From NCBI GenBank assembly GCA_934271735.1, contig CAKQSB010000002.1, positions 109,014 to 173,013 of the forward strand: a stretch of DNA of 64,000 bases, read 5' to 3'. Within the stretch, counting starts at the first letter, position 1. Each line of letters opens with the position of its first letter. The DNA is from an uncultured Clostridia bacterium. GTDB taxonomy: Bacteria > Bacillota > Clostridia > Christensenellales > Borkfalkiaceae. Below, in pieces: positions 1-8,990 of this stretch. A program made the position numbers and the translations under genes. The notes below the pieces were generated by a model. It was not told the DNA's origin. It searched no databases and was given only the letters and a program-made list of their open reading frames with translations.

Positions 1-861
1 GCCGCCCGAAATAATCCGATGGGCATAATAAAGCGCGGCGTCGCTGTCGCTGCCCCTTAACGATTTACAGAATGCGCTTAACATATCGTAATACGAATTT
101 TCGTCGTATGAAAGCGCTTTTCTCTGAATTGACTGCTCCGCGTCCTTAAGCGTAACCGTAATTTTCCCGTCTTTATCGGCTTCTGTTGTTAAAACGGCAA
201 GTTCCAAAGCGTTGTAAGCCGTTCTTAAATCTCCGCCGCTCATCGAGGCGATATGATTTAAAGCTTCGTCCTTAACCTCGAGATTAAGTTCGCCGTAGCC
301 GCGTTTTTTGTCGGTTACGGCTCTTAAAAGAGCTTTTTTTACCGTTTCGTCGTCCAGCCTTTTAAACTCGAAAACTCTGCATCGCGAAACTATTGCGGGC
401 GTCATCGCCGCGTAAGGATTTTCGGTTGTCGAGCCGATAAAAATAATCGTTCCCTGCTCGATTGCGGGCAGAAGGCTGTCGGACTGCGTCTTGCTGAATC
501 TGTGACATTCGTCAAGAAGAAGATAAGTTTTTTTGCCGTAAAGTTTAAGGTTTTCCCGAGCTTCGTCCACAGCTTTCTTAACGTCCGCAACGCCGCTCGA
601 TACAGCGTTCAACTTGACGAAATTGCCGCTTGTGGAGTTGGCTATAATATTCGCAAGCGTGGTTTTACCTGTTCCCGGAGGACCCCAGAAAATACAACTG
701 CCCACCTTATCGAGCGAAATTGCCCTTCTGAGCAGACTGTTATCCTCGCAAATATGGCTTTGCCCCAAAAACTCGCGAAGGGAGACGGGTCTCATTCTCT
801 CCGCCAAGGGGGCGTTCGATTTGTTTTTTTCTTCGTTTATAACATCGAAAATATCGTACAT
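1..861 (-). CDS. rarA: Replication-associated recombination protein A (RarA/MgsA AAA ATPase), 3' end off window
   Basis: AAA+ ATPase of the RarA/MgsA/WRNIP1 family, which acts at stalled replication forks. The frame is open from the ATG at 861 to base 1, so 287 N-terminal codons are present and the C-terminal part lies outside the window. Walker A (GPPGTGKT) is at about residues 60-67, Walker B with DECHRF at about 117-122 (DEIHRF is usual), and a sensor-1 region GSTTENPY follows. The start is supported by an AGAGG ribosome binding site just upstream. It is divergent from ylbJ, with 79 bp between the two starts. The RarA identity is clear from the motif spacing and the N-terminal Pro-x-x-Leu-x-x-Phe-x-Gly-Gln segment. 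Confidence 0.93.
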   Translation of the reverse strand, partial: MYDIFDVINEEKNKSNAPLAERMRPVSLREFLGQSHICEDNSLLRRAISLDKVGSCIFWGPPGTGKTTLANIIANSTSGNFVKLNAVSSGVADVKKAVDEARENLKLYGKKTYLLLDECHRFSKTQSDSLLPAIEQGTIIFIGSTTENPYAAMTPAIVSRCRVFEFKRLDDETVKKALLRAVTDKKRGYGELNLEVKDEALNHIASMSGGDLRTAYNALELAVLTTEADKDGKITVTLKDAEQSIQRKALSYDENSYYDMLSAFCKSLRGSDSDAALYYAHRIISGG

Positions 862-940
862 TTTTCCTCTTTTTTGCGTCGACGGTATGTCGGAATAAAA
901 ATTCTTTCATTTTTCGTGCGGTATAGCAGTATGATAAAAT

Positions 941-1942
941 ATGAAGAAATTTTTCGTCGCGTTTACCGCAAACAGATTTTTCGGATTTATCGTCGCCGTT
1001 TTCGCGTCGGCGTGTATACTCGTAATTTTATTCCGCCCGGAAATTTACGTTTCTTCGGCTTTCGAGGGGATAAAACTCTGGGCAATTGTCGTTTTGCCGT
1101 CTCTTTTGCCGTTTTTCTTTTTTACTGCGCTTCTTTCGAAAACAGGCGTGACGAAAAAGACGGCGGAACTGCTCGAAAAACCCTGCAATGTTCTGTTCGG
1201 AACGGGCGGTTATGCCGCGTACGCCTTTTTGATGAGCGTTTTATCGGGTTATCCCGTGGGCGCGAAAATTATAGGAGATCTCGGCGAAAACGGACTTATC
1301 GACAAGGACGAAGCGACGAAAATGTCGGCGTTCTGCTCAACGTCCGGTCCGCTTTTTATCGCGGGGAGCGTCGGAACAGGTATGTTCGGCTCGGCAAAAG
1401 CAGGAAGATTTTTGCTTCTGATACATATTCTCTCCGCTATAGCCGTCGGAGTTGTTTTTCGTTTTGTACGGAAATCCAAACCGAACGAAACAAGAAACTT
1501 CATCCCGAAAATCAGTGAAAAGAAAAGCAACAACGCGCTTTACGACTGCGTTTTTTCTTCGGTCGTTTCGATTGCCGTCGTCGGCGGGTTTATCTGTGTG
1601 TTTTACGTTTTAGCCGATATCGCCGAGAATAACAATCTTCTTTTCCCACTCTTAAAAGCCGTTGAATTCCTGACGGGAAACCCCGAACTTTCGAAAGCTT
1701 TTTCGTATGGACTTATCGAATGCACGAGAGGTTGCAAAATGCTCGCAAACTGCGGTTTATCGACTTATAGCCTCACTTTTGCATCTATGCTTATCGCTTT
1801 CGGCGGTGTTTCCGTCCTCGCTCAGTCGATAAGTTTTCTGAAAAAAGCGGGCGTTAAAATAAGCTGTTTTTTATCGGCGAAAGCCGTTCAGACTTTATTT
1901 GCCGCGGTTTTTTGTCTTGCGTTTTACCATATATTTTTCTGA
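941..1942 (+). CDS. ylbJ: Sporulation integral membrane protein YlbJ
   Basis: Polytopic membrane protein of 333 residues with about eight hydrophobic segments. It matches the YlbJ family, needed for spore cortex formation in Bacillus, which carries nucleoside-transporter-like 'Gate' domains. Recognisable family segments are LPSLLPFFFFTALL near residue 55, SGYPVGAKIIGDL near 105 and FCSTSGPLFIAGSVG near 130. The second half repeats the Gate fold. The ribosome binding site is weak, and the ATG at 941 is the first one consistent with the family N-terminus. It stands alone between divergent rarA and convergent coaD. Its presence suggests the organism is, or descends from, an endospore former. The transported substrate is unknown. 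Confidence 0.85.
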   Translation: MKKFFVAFTANRFFGFIVAVFASACILVILFRPEIYVSSAFEGIKLWAIVVLPSLLPFFFFTALLSKTGVTKKTAELLEKPCNVLFGTGGYAAYAFLMSVLSGYPVGAKIIGDLGENGLIDKDEATKMSAFCSTSGPLFIAGSVGTGMFGSAKAGRFLLLIHILSAIAVGVVFRFVRKSKPNETRNFIPKISEKKSNNALYDCVFSSVVSIAVVGGFICVFYVLADIAENNNLLFPLLKAVEFLTGNPELSKAFSYGLIECTRGCKMLANCGLSTYSLTFASMLIAFGGVSVLAQSISFLKKAGVKISCFLSAKAVQTLFAAVFCLAFYHIFF

Positions 1943-1987
1943 AAGAAAATAGTAACACACACTCGCGGCTTAAAATTATTGCAAGGT

Positions 1988-2449
1988 TTATAACAGCCCG
2001 ACGATTTCGTTCGGAACGTATCTGTCCGCGCTTCTGCCGAATTTCAGAAGTTCTCTGACAACCGACGAGCTGACCTGAACGTTAAGATCGCTGCAAGGAA
2101 TGTATATCGTGACGATTTCGGGCATAAGCTCGGAATTTACGAAATTCATTTCGTTCTCGTACTCGTAATCCCTGCCGTTTCTTAAGCCTCTCACGTTATA
2201 CTTCGCGCCCTCTTTCTGCAAAAGGTCAACCAAAAGCCCCTCGTGGTACAAAACTTTCACGTTTTTATATTTGGCGCAGGTTTTTTTGAGAAATTCGAGC
2301 CTTTTTTCAACGGAAAACATCGTCGTTTTATTGACGTTCACACAAATCGCGACGATAACTTCGTCGAAAAGGTCGGAACACTTAGCTATAATTTCCTCGT
2401 GCCCTTTGGTTACGGGATCGAAAGTACCCGCAAAAACGCACTTTTTCAT
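1988..2449 (-). CDS. coaD: Pantetheine-phosphate adenylyltransferase (CoaD)
   Basis: Fourth step of coenzyme A biosynthesis: 4'-phosphopantetheine plus ATP gives dephospho-CoA. At 153 residues it has the usual CoaD length. The N-terminal nucleotidyltransferase signature GTFDPVTKGH (residues 8-17) gives the T/HxGH motif, and RGLRNGRDYEYENEM near residue 90 is the pantetheine-binding region. The C-terminal SSSVVRELLKFG (ISSTxVR-like motif) binds ATP. It lies 52 bp downstream of rsmD on the same strand, the common rsmD-coaD pairing in Firmicutes. An AGGAG site precedes the ATG. Confidence 0.96.
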   Translation of the reverse strand: MKKCVFAGTFDPVTKGHEEIIAKCSDLFDEVIVAICVNVNKTTMFSVEKRLEFLKKTCAKYKNVKVLYHEGLLVDLLQKEGAKYNVRGLRNGRDYEYENEMNFVNSELMPEIVTIYIPCSDLNVQVSSSVVRELLKFGRSADRYVPNEIVGLL

Positions 2450-2501
2450 TTTAACTCTCCTTAATTTCCTTAAGCCGCTTTAATACCCTCACCTTACTCC
2501 C

Positions 2502-3029
2502 CTAATTTGCTTCGTAAAAATCAAACACGGCTATACCGTAAACCCGCGTGTCGACAAGTTTCAGCCCTTCGATTTCACCCGCGCTTTTGCCGGAATGTTC
2601 GTAAATGATCCGTCCGCCGTCGTTTAACAAACCGTTATCGCCTACGGCTTTTACGACGGGGCGGGCGTCTATGGCGTAAGGCGGATCGAGAAAGACGAAA
2701 TCGAACTTTTCTTTCGTTACGGAAACGTAAGAAAGCGCGTCGCCCTCGTAAACGTCCGCTTTCTCCTTTAAGTATGCGAGATTTTCTTTCAAAAGTTTAA
2801 CGCTTTCTTTGGAATTATCCGCAAAAACGACCTTTTCCGCTCCGCGCGAAATCGCCTCTAAGCCTATTCCGCCCGTTCCAGAGTACAAATCGAGAAAATG
2901 CGATCCCGCAACGTCGAATTGAATGATATTGAACAGTGCCTCTTTCGCTCTGTCGGACGTGGGGCGAATGTCCCTGCCTTTGAACTCTTTAAGCGTTCTG
3001 CCTCTGTGTTTTCCCGTAATTATTCTCAT
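2502..3029 (-). CDS. rsmD: 16S rRNA (guanine(966)-N(2))-methyltransferase RsmD
   Basis: SAM-dependent methyltransferase that modifies G966 of 16S rRNA in the assembled small subunit. The protein has 175 residues. The N-terminus MRIITGKHRGRTLK and the segment RPTSDRAKEALFNI are diagnostic for RsmD. The SAM-binding loop FLDLYSGTGGIGLEAISRG lies near residues 44-62 and the catalytic DPPYA motif near residue 115. An AAGGAG site precedes the ATG. It forms an operon with coaD downstream. Confidence 0.95.
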   Translation of the reverse strand: MRIITGKHRGRTLKEFKGRDIRPTSDRAKEALFNIIQFDVAGSHFLDLYSGTGGIGLEAISRGAEKVVFADNSKESVKLLKENLAYLKEKADVYEGDALSYVSVTKEKFDFVFLDPPYAIDARPVVKAVGDNGLLNDGGRIIYEHSGKSAGEIEGLKLVDTRVYGIAVFDFYEAN

Positions 3030-3068
3030 TTTATTCTCCTTCCGTCAGTTGCGGAAACGAATACCGTT

Positions 3069-3704
3069 TTATTCTTTCGTTTGATTTTCATCCGTTATGA
3101 GATGCGGATATTTCGAATAAATACACCCGCAATAATGCTGTCTGTAAAGTTCGTATTCTTTGGAAAGCTCTATCGAGCGTTTGTAGCCGTTTTCTTTTTT
3201 GAAATCGTTCACAAGGTATTTCGCCGACGAATTTCCACCGATTTTCAAGCCGATTTCGTTAATTATATCGGCATTTTTATGCGGACTTACCGTGAGCGTG
3301 GAACAAAAATAATCGTAGCCGCCCTCTTGCGCGACCTTAGCCGTTTCCTCTAAGCGCATAGCAAAACACACTTTGCAGCGAGCCCCGCCCTCGGGTTCTT
3401 TTTCGAGACCTTTGACTTTTTCGAAAAACTCGACGGATTTATATCTTCCGTCGATAATCTTAATTTTGTCTCCGTAAGCTTCTTTCAGAAATCTTTTTTG
3501 TTCGTTTAGCCTTAAATTGTATTCTTCGCTTTCGGTAATGTTCGGATTGAAATAAAAAATCGTAACCGAAAAGAACGGTTCTAACCGTTCTATAACAGCC
3601 GTGGAACAAGGTCCGCAGCAACTGTGAAGCAAAAGAGTTTTCTTCTCTCCGTTAAATTTTTCGATTTCTTTTTTCATTTCGAAATCGTAATTTATCTTGT
3701 TCAT
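3069..3704 (-). CDS. queH: Epoxyqueuosine reductase QueH
   Basis: QueH (formerly DUF208) reduces epoxyqueuosine to queuosine in tRNA and is a non-homologous replacement for QueG. The protein has 211 residues. It carries the family cysteine motifs LHSCCGPCS near residue 27 and ARCKVCFAMRL near 108, which bind the iron-sulfur and metal cofactors, and the segment FCSTLTVSPHKN near 132. A C-terminal CGC motif (HYCGCIYSK) is also typical. It is followed by rsmD-coaD on the same strand with a 39-bp gap. No other queuosine gene is in the window. Confidence 0.93.
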   Translation of the reverse strand: MNKINYDFEMKKEIEKFNGEKKTLLLHSCCGPCSTAVIERLEPFFSVTIFYFNPNITESEEYNLRLNEQKRFLKEAYGDKIKIIDGRYKSVEFFEKVKGLEKEPEGGARCKVCFAMRLEETAKVAQEGGYDYFCSTLTVSPHKNADIINEIGLKIGGNSSAKYLVNDFKKENGYKRSIELSKEYELYRQHYCGCIYSKYPHLITDENQTKE

Positions 3705-3756
3705 ATTATTTAATCACAACCGAAAAACCGGTCTATAAGTCGATTATCCCACATTT

Positions 3757-4764
3757 TTATCGTTTAACGATTTTAATCTTCTTCAAAAGCGCGGAGTTGC
3801 CCGCAACCATTCCTCCGCCTACGACGGTAGCGATTTCAGGGTCGTCCGAAATATTCGCTCTTATAGCCATACGTTCTTTGAAATAATCGTCAAGCCCGGG
3901 GATTCTGCTCGTTCCGCCGGCAAAGAAAACGCCGCTTCTGCGGATTTCCGCCGAAACCTCTGCGGGAAGTTTTGCGAGAACAAGTTCAATAACCTCAAAA
4001 AGTTTATCGAAAAATATCTTTACGGGGAACAGAATGTCCTGGGAGCAAACCGAAACCGAACGAGGTTTTCCGCTCGTTGCGTCTCTGCCGCTGACAACCG
4101 TTCTCGCACCGTCGTTTTCATAAAGACTGGCAACCTGAATTTTCAGAGATTCCGCGGTGAGCGTACCGATTTTGAGATTGAAAAACTCCTCGATATGCTT
4201 CATAATCATCGCGTCGATATTTCTTCCGCCCATATTCACGCTCACACCCGCGATCACTCCGTCGAGCGAAACCGCGGCGATATTAGCCGAAGTTCCGCCG
4301 ATATCGACCAGAAAACAGGGGTTGGATTCGCTTATCGGAACGCCGAGACCCAAAGCCGTTAAAATAGGCGATTCCACAAGGTCAACCGAATACACGCCCG
4401 CGGCGGCGAAAACCCTAAGATATTTTTTGATTTCGTCGTTATCGAGACCGCAAGGCACCGATAAAAGCACCTGAGGGCGAAGGCTGAGCTTTTTGAGCGT
4501 TATTTTGTTCAAGAAATTCTCGAGCATCAGCGCCGCGATTTTTTCGTTGACGATAAGTCCCTCGTTTATCGGGAAAACCGTAGAAGTTTTGCCCGCGGTT
4601 TTTCCGATGAGCCTTTTCGCCTCACTTCCGACGGCTTTAACTTTTTTCTTTTGTTGTTCGTCGATGAGAACCACGCTCGGTTCAAACAAAACGACGTTCG
4701 CGCCGAGCTGGTATATCGCGGTGTTCACCGACCCCATATCGACTGCGATTATGTTTCCTCTCAT
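3757..4764 (-). CDS. Divergent MreB/Mbl-like actin-fold cell-shape protein
   Basis: Bacterial actin homologue of 335 residues, the normal MreB length. The phosphate-1 motif is IIAVDMGSVNTAIY (canonical MreB has DLGTANT). A connecting motif VDIGGTSANIAAVSLDG and the family segment VNMGGRNIDAMIMKHI lie near residue 175. Near the C-terminus AGGTSRIPGLDDYF matches the adenosine motif of MreB. The overall match is clear, but many family positions are substituted, so this is probably a paralogue rather than the main MreB. It is monocistronic here, without mreC/mreD. A CAGGAGAG site precedes the ATG. Confidence 0.8.
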   Translation of the reverse strand: MRGNIIAVDMGSVNTAIYQLGANVVLFEPSVVLIDEQQKKKVKAVGSEAKRLIGKTAGKTSTVFPINEGLIVNEKIAALMLENFLNKITLKKLSLRPQVLLSVPCGLDNDEIKKYLRVFAAAGVYSVDLVESPILTALGLGVPISESNPCFLVDIGGTSANIAAVSLDGVIAGVSVNMGGRNIDAMIMKHIEEFFNLKIGTLTAESLKIQVASLYENDGARTVVSGRDATSGKPRSVSVCSQDILFPVKIFFDKLFEVIELVLAKLPAEVSAEIRRSGVFFAGGTSRIPGLDDYFKERMAIRANISDDPEIATVVGGGMVAGNSALLKKIKIVKR

Positions 4765-4858
4765 AAAATACTCTCCTGTATCGTCCGTTCGAGTAGGTAT
4801 TTATTTTGTTCGGGTAAATTAAGTAAACCGACCGTTTCCGGCGGTCGGAATTCAAAAT

Positions 4859-5416
4859 TCAAAGAAGCAGATCAAGCGTGGGTTTTATCGCCGAAATCGG
4901 CAAACCGACAACATTGTCTCTGTCCCCGGAAAAACTTTTGACAAGCGGAAAACCGTCCTGTATTCCGTACGAACCCGCTTTCCCTTTCCAAAGCCCGCTG
5001 TCTAAATACGCGTTTATGGTTTCGTCCGAAAGCTCGTTGAACATAACTTCCGTATCCACGCTCCCCGTTTCCGAAAAATTTTCGGTTAAAACGGCGTAAC
5101 CCGTCGTCACGACGTGCTTTTTGCCTGAAAGTTTTCTGAGCATCTTTTCCGCTTCGTCTCTGTCCGCGGCTTTGCCGAGAATTTCGCCGTCTATAGAAAC
5201 GACCGTATCCGCGCCGAGTACGACGGCTTGTTTGCCGGAGCGGGAATACACGTCCGCAGCCTTACTTATGGCGCACCTTACCGAAAACTTTTTCGCCGAA
5301 CAGGTTTTATCGAACGCGTCCTCTTTATCGCTCGGGATTATTTCGAACTTGTACCCCTCGCGGGATAATATCTCTTTTCTTCGCGGCGAACCGCTTGCAA
5401 GAATAAAATTTTTCAT
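4859..5416 (-). CDS. maf: Maf-family nucleoside triphosphate pyrophosphatase
   Basis: Maf house-cleaning pyrophosphatase that hydrolyses dTTP/UTP or modified NTPs to the monophosphate. The start is placed at the internal ATG at 5416, because the protein then begins MKNFILASGSPRRKEIL, the exact family N-terminus with the SxSPRR substrate loop. The 19 codons upstream have no family match. The segment LGADTVVSIDGEILGKA near residue 70 carries the catalytic Asp, and DGLWKGKAGSYGIQD-like residues lie near 150. Length is 185 residues. The ribosome binding site is weak. It lies just downstream of rnpB on the same strand, beyond the rnpB terminator. Confidence 0.93.
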   Translation of the reverse strand: MKNFILASGSPRRKEILSREGYKFEIIPSDKEDAFDKTCSAKKFSVRCAISKAADVYSRSGKQAVVLGADTVVSIDGEILGKAADRDEAEKMLRKLSGKKHVVTTGYAVLTENFSETGSVDTEVMFNELSDETINAYLDSGLWKGKAGSYGIQDGFPLVKSFSGDRDNVVGLPISAIKPTLDLLL

Positions 5417-5496
5417 AATTCCAGGATAGATTATATAATATTTTAAACATTTTGTAAAGTATTTAGCCGACACCCTTAATTAAAGTATGACAGGAA

Positions 5497-5526
5497 AATA
5501 AAAAACCGCGGAAAATATCCGCGGTT
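5497..5526 (-). terminator. Rho-independent terminator of rnpB
   Basis: On the minus strand AACCGCGG, a 7-nt loop and CCGCGGTT are followed by TTTTATTTT. The hairpin sits 15 nt beyond the RNase P RNA 3' end. Confidence 0.85.
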
Positions 5527-5540
5527 AGTCTCAAAAAAAA

Positions 5541-5880
5541 TCGAGAAGGTCTGTAAGCCGAGTTCTGTCATTTAATACGGTTATCTATCTACTCTTACCG
5601 TTGCCGATAAGCTCTAGCGACGTTTTGCAGGCAGTCCCGACCGGCTATCTTGCGGACTGCCCCTATCTTGCTCCGGATGGGGTTTACACAGCGCGTCTCG
5701 TCTCCGAAACGCCGGTGAGCTCTTACCTCGCCTTTTCATCCTTACAAGGTTTCCCTTGCGGTAATTTTCTGTTGCACTTTCCTTAAAGTCACCTTCACCG
5801 TCCGTTAGGCGGCATCCTGCCGTGTGGAGCTCGGACTTTCCTCGTCAGATTTCTCTGCCGCAACCGTACAACCTTCTCGA
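5541..5880 (-). ncRNA. rnpB: RNase P RNA (rnpB)
   Basis: Catalytic RNA of RNase P, which matures tRNA 5' ends. The minus strand shows the universal CR-I region GAGGAAAGTCCGAGCTCC near the 5' end and the conserved 3' segment ACAGAACTCGGCTTACAG. It also shows the family-typical GCCTAACGGACGG and AAGGTGAC segments and the internal AGTGCAACAGA region. The ends pair as P1: TCGAGAAGGT at the 5' end with ACCTTCTCGA at the 3' end. At about 340 nt it is a full-length bacterial RNA. The protein-looking frames here are artefacts. It lies between prfA and maf. Confidence 0.97.
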
Positions 5881-5978
5881 CGATTAACGATTATATCACA
5901 AACCGCCGCGTTTGTCTACTTTTTAAAGCCTGTTTCGGCTTTATCGGGCGGAAATGTAATCTTCTTTATGCGTAAATT

Positions 5979-7049
5979 TTAATCGTTTTCGTCCGTAAGC
6001 CGCTTTTCTCTGTCGGCAATCGTTAATGCTTCGACCATCGCATCGATATCGCCGAGAAGAAATTCGTCGAGATTATAAGCGGTGTAACCGATACGGTGAT
6101 CGGTGATTCTCCCTTGCGGAAAGTTGTAAGTCCTTATTCTTTCCGACCTGTCGCCCGTGCCTATCTGATTTTTTCTGTTCTCGGCGTATTCGCTCTGATA
6201 CTGACTGTTATAGTAATCGTAAAGGCGGCTTTTCATAACTTTCATCGCCTTTTCTCTGTTTTTAAGCTGAGAACGCTCGTCCTGACAGGTAACGACGATA
6301 CCCGTCGGCAAATGCGTCATACGTATGCACGATTCCGTTTTGTTTACGTGCTGCCCGCCCGCGCCGGAAGAACGATAAGTATCGATTTTAAGGTCTTTTT
6401 CATCGATATTTATCTCAACGTCCACAGCTTCGGGAAGGACGGCTACCGTTACCGTCGAAGTCTGAATTCTACCTTGCGATTCCGTTTCGGGAACGCGCTG
6501 AACGCGGTGAACGCCGCTTTCGAATTTAAGTTTTGCATATGCGCCCTTGCCGCTTATCGAAAACACGACTTCCTTTATTCCGCCGAGTTCGGTTTCGTTT
6601 ATATCGATTTCTTCCGTTTTCCACCTGTTTTTCTCGGCGTAACGGGAATACATACGATATAGATCTCTCGCAAAAAGCGCGGCTTCTTCTCCGCCCGCCC
6701 CGCTTCGGATTTCTACGATAACGTTTTTGTCGTCGTCGGGATTTTTGGGAAGCAAAAGCACTTTAAGCTCGGTTTTAAGTGTTTCGATTTTTCCTCTGCA
6801 CTCGATAATTTCGGCTTCAAGAAAGTCTTTCATTTCCTTGTCCGTTTCGGTTTTCAGCTCTTTTTCGAGGTTTTCTCTCTCCTCTTCGGCGGACTTATAT
6901 TCGCCGTACTTCAAAGCCGTTTCTTCGATATCGCTTCTCTCTTTCGCGTACTTTTTCCAGGTCGTCATATCGGACAAAACCGCGCTATCCGCCAAAAGCT
7001 CGCCTAATTTTTCGTATCTTTCGTAAATTTCATCGAGTTTTCGGTTCAT
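5979..7049 (-). CDS. prfA: Peptide chain release factor 1
   Basis: RF1 recognises UAA/UAG and triggers peptidyl-tRNA hydrolysis. The protein has 356 residues, the normal length. The catalytic GGQ motif is in SGAGGQHVNKTES. The codon-recognition tripeptide is PET in HRVQRVPETESQGRI (PxT class), which identifies RF1 rather than RF2 (SPF). The acidic N-terminal coiled domain and the GAGGEEAALFA segment are present. Its start overlaps the stop of the upstream yqhQ-prmC gene by 4 bp (ATGA). Coupling to PrmC makes sense because PrmC methylates the GGQ glutamine of this factor. Confidence 0.98.
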   Translation of the reverse strand: MNRKLDEIYERYEKLGELLADSAVLSDMTTWKKYAKERSDIEETALKYGEYKSAEEERENLEKELKTETDKEMKDFLEAEIIECRGKIETLKTELKVLLLPKNPDDDKNVIVEIRSGAGGEEAALFARDLYRMYSRYAEKNRWKTEEIDINETELGGIKEVVFSISGKGAYAKLKFESGVHRVQRVPETESQGRIQTSTVTVAVLPEAVDVEINIDEKDLKIDTYRSSGAGGQHVNKTESCIRMTHLPTGIVVTCQDERSQLKNREKAMKVMKSRLYDYYNSQYQSEYAENRKNQIGTGDRSERIRTYNFPQGRITDHRIGYTAYNLDEFLLGDIDAMVEALTIADREKRLTDEND

Positions 7050-8830
7050 TTAAGTTCCGCCTTTATTATTCTGTCAACGCCCGAAATATCCTTTATGATT
7101 TCCACTTCGAAATCGTTTTCGAGCATCTTTTTTATATCTTCCGCCTGACCTATTCCCGCTTCGAGGAATAACAGTCCTTTTTCGTTAAGCCTGTCTTTCG
7201 CGCCCGCGCAGATACGCCTGTAAAAATCGAGACCGTCCGCGCCGCCGTCGAGAGCGATATGCGGTTCGTAGTCCTTAACAACGCCGTCCAGAGTTTCGAT
7301 ATCTTCCGTTTTTATATATGGCGGATTTGACACAATTACGTCGAATTTATCGGTTAAGTCCCCGTATAAGTCGATTAACGCAGTTTTTACGTCGGCATCG
7401 AAGAGTTTGAAATTCGCTTTGGCGACCTCTAACGCGCCCTCTGAAACGTCCGTCGCGGTGACTTTCGCGCCGCTCTTTTTGCTCACGACAAGGGCAATCG
7501 CGCCGCTGCCCGTACACAAATCGAGAACGGAACTGTCCTTACTTACACACTTCAAAACCTCGGAAACGAGTTCTTCCGTTTCCGGTCTCGGAATAAGCAC
7601 TCTTTCGTCGACCTTTATTTCGTAGCCGTAAAAATCGCAGTTGCCGAGAACGTAACAAAGCGGTTTACCTTTAAGCCTTTCTTCGGCAAGCTCGTTTATT
7701 TTATCGATATCCGACGCTTTGACTTTTGCGTCGCCGTTAAGTTCGCTTCTCCTAACGCCCGTAACGATAGAAATTATCCATTCCGCGTCCACGGGATCTG
7801 CGCCGTTTTCCTCGAATTTTTTGCAAAGCTCGTTTTTCACCGAGGAAACTTTTTCCGGGCAGACAAATTTACATTCGGGTTCGTTCGGATCTTCGTCCAT
7901 TTTCAGAACTTTGTTGAACGCCGCTATCGCGACTTCCATCATACCGTCGTCCGGTTCTTTGGTGGTAAGTTTTTGCAGCAATAACCCCGGAAGTTTGAGA
8001 GGATAAACGAGCGGACTGTCGGTTTTTGCAAGAAGCTTCAAAAGCTCGTAAGACAGCCCGGCAACAAGCGGCAACAAAACTATTCTCGACAAAATTTTAA
8101 TCCATATATTTTCGTTTATCACCGGGATAAGCGCGCCGACGACCGAATACACCAAAATACTTACGATCATAACGAAAAACATAAACGTCGTTCCGCATCT
8201 GTCGTGTACTCTTCTGCATTTTTTAACGTTTTCGACGGTTAAATCAAGCCCTTTTTCATAGCACGTTATCGTTTTATGCTCCGCGCCGTGATACATATAC
8301 GTTCGTTTTATATCCTTTAAAAGAGACGTAAAGAATATATAACCGACGAAAACGGCTATTCTTATAAGTCCCTCTACCAGATTGCGGACGAGGTTCATTT
8401 CAGGGAAAGCGTTTTTGAACAGGTTCCCGAGAATTGTCGGCAAAATAAAGAAAAGAGCTATCGAAAAGACAAGCCCGAGCGCAACGCCGAAGAATAAAAC
8501 GACGTCCATTATGTCGATCTTAAAGGTTTTTGCAAGCCATTTTTCGAATTTGGAAGGTTCTTCGTCATCGCCGCCGTAAACCTCGGCGGAACGCATAAGA
8601 ATTTTCGTACCCGTAACAAGCGACGAGAAGAAATTGACTACCCCTCTTATAATCGGGAGTTTTACGAAGAAATTTTTCTTTTCGGGCGGGGTGATTCGTT
8701 CCGCTTCTATACGGATTTTTCCGTCCGAATCCCTTACCGCCGTGGCGATGCCCGTTCTGCCGCGCATCATAACGCCCTCTAAAACGGCTTGCCCGCCTAT
8801 GGAAGTTTTTTTAACTTTTTTATCTCTCAT
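7046..8830 (-). CDS. prmC: Fusion of DUF1385 membrane protein (YqhQ) with release-factor glutamine methyltransferase (PrmC)
   Basis: One 594-residue frame joins two normally separate proteins. Residues 1 to about 315 are DUF1385/YqhQ: GGQAVLEGVMMRG near 12, several membrane segments (about 108-135, 155-172, 215-236, 248-268), the YHGAEHKTITCYE motif near 180 and RCGTTFMFFV near 211. Residues about 327-594 are PrmC/HemK: an N-terminal helical domain, LIPRPETEELV near 412, the SAM loop VLDLCTGSGAIAL near 435 and the catalytic NPPY at 502-505. PrmC N5-methylates the GGQ glutamine of RF1 and RF2. In many Firmicutes yqhQ and prmC are adjacent genes between rpmE and prfA, so the fusion is an inferred loss of the intervening stop. 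No stop or frame change is seen at the junction. The fusion places PrmC on the cytoplasmic face of the membrane. Confidence 0.92.
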   Translation of the reverse strand: MRDKKVKKTSIGGQAVLEGVMMRGRTGIATAVRDSDGKIRIEAERITPPEKKNFFVKLPIIRGVVNFFSSLVTGTKILMRSAEVYGGDDEEPSKFEKWLAKTFKIDIMDVVLFFGVALGLVFSIALFFILPTILGNLFKNAFPEMNLVRNLVEGLIRIAVFVGYIFFTSLLKDIKRTYMYHGAEHKTITCYEKGLDLTVENVKKCRRVHDRCGTTFMFFVMIVSILVYSVVGALIPVINENIWIKILSRIVLLPLVAGLSYELLKLLAKTDSPLVYPLKLPGLLLQKLTTKEPDDGMMEVAIAAFNKVLKMDEDPNEPECKFVCPEKVSSVKNELCKKFEENGADPVDAEWIISIVTGVRRSELNGDAKVKASDIDKINELAEERLKGKPLCYVLGNCDFYGYEIKVDERVLIPRPETEELVSEVLKCVSKDSSVLDLCTGSGAIALVVSKKSGAKVTATDVSEGALEVAKANFKLFDADVKTALIDLYGDLTDKFDVIVSNPPYIKTEDIETLDGVVKDYEPHIALDGGADGLDFYRRICAGAKDRLNEKGLLFLEAGIGQAEDIKKMLENDFEVEIIKDISGVDRIIKAELK

Positions 8831-8931
8831 TTATATACCGTTCCGAAAATTTGTATCGTTCGGGAATTTTATTATAAGCCCGAGCCGCTCGCGGCTGAAC
8901 CTTATACCCGATATTTCCGGATATAAAATAA

Positions 8932-8988
8932 GCCCTAAGGATAAAACCATAGGGCAAAATTTCGTTATTTTGCCTATAAAAGGCAAAA
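8932..8988 (-). terminator. Two hairpins downstream of rpmE
   Basis: Read on the minus strand, just past the rpmE stop, come GCCTTTTATAGGC and then GCCCTATGG...CCTTAGGGC followed by TTATTTT. They could attenuate transcription from rpmE into the yqhQ-prmC-prfA genes downstream. Confidence 0.6.
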
Positions 8989-8990
8989 AA

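Noticed and set aside
502..1518. 338-codon open frame on the plus strand
   Set aside because: It is antisense to rarA and then overlaps ylbJ in another frame. The translation is Arg/Phe/Tyr-rich without domains.
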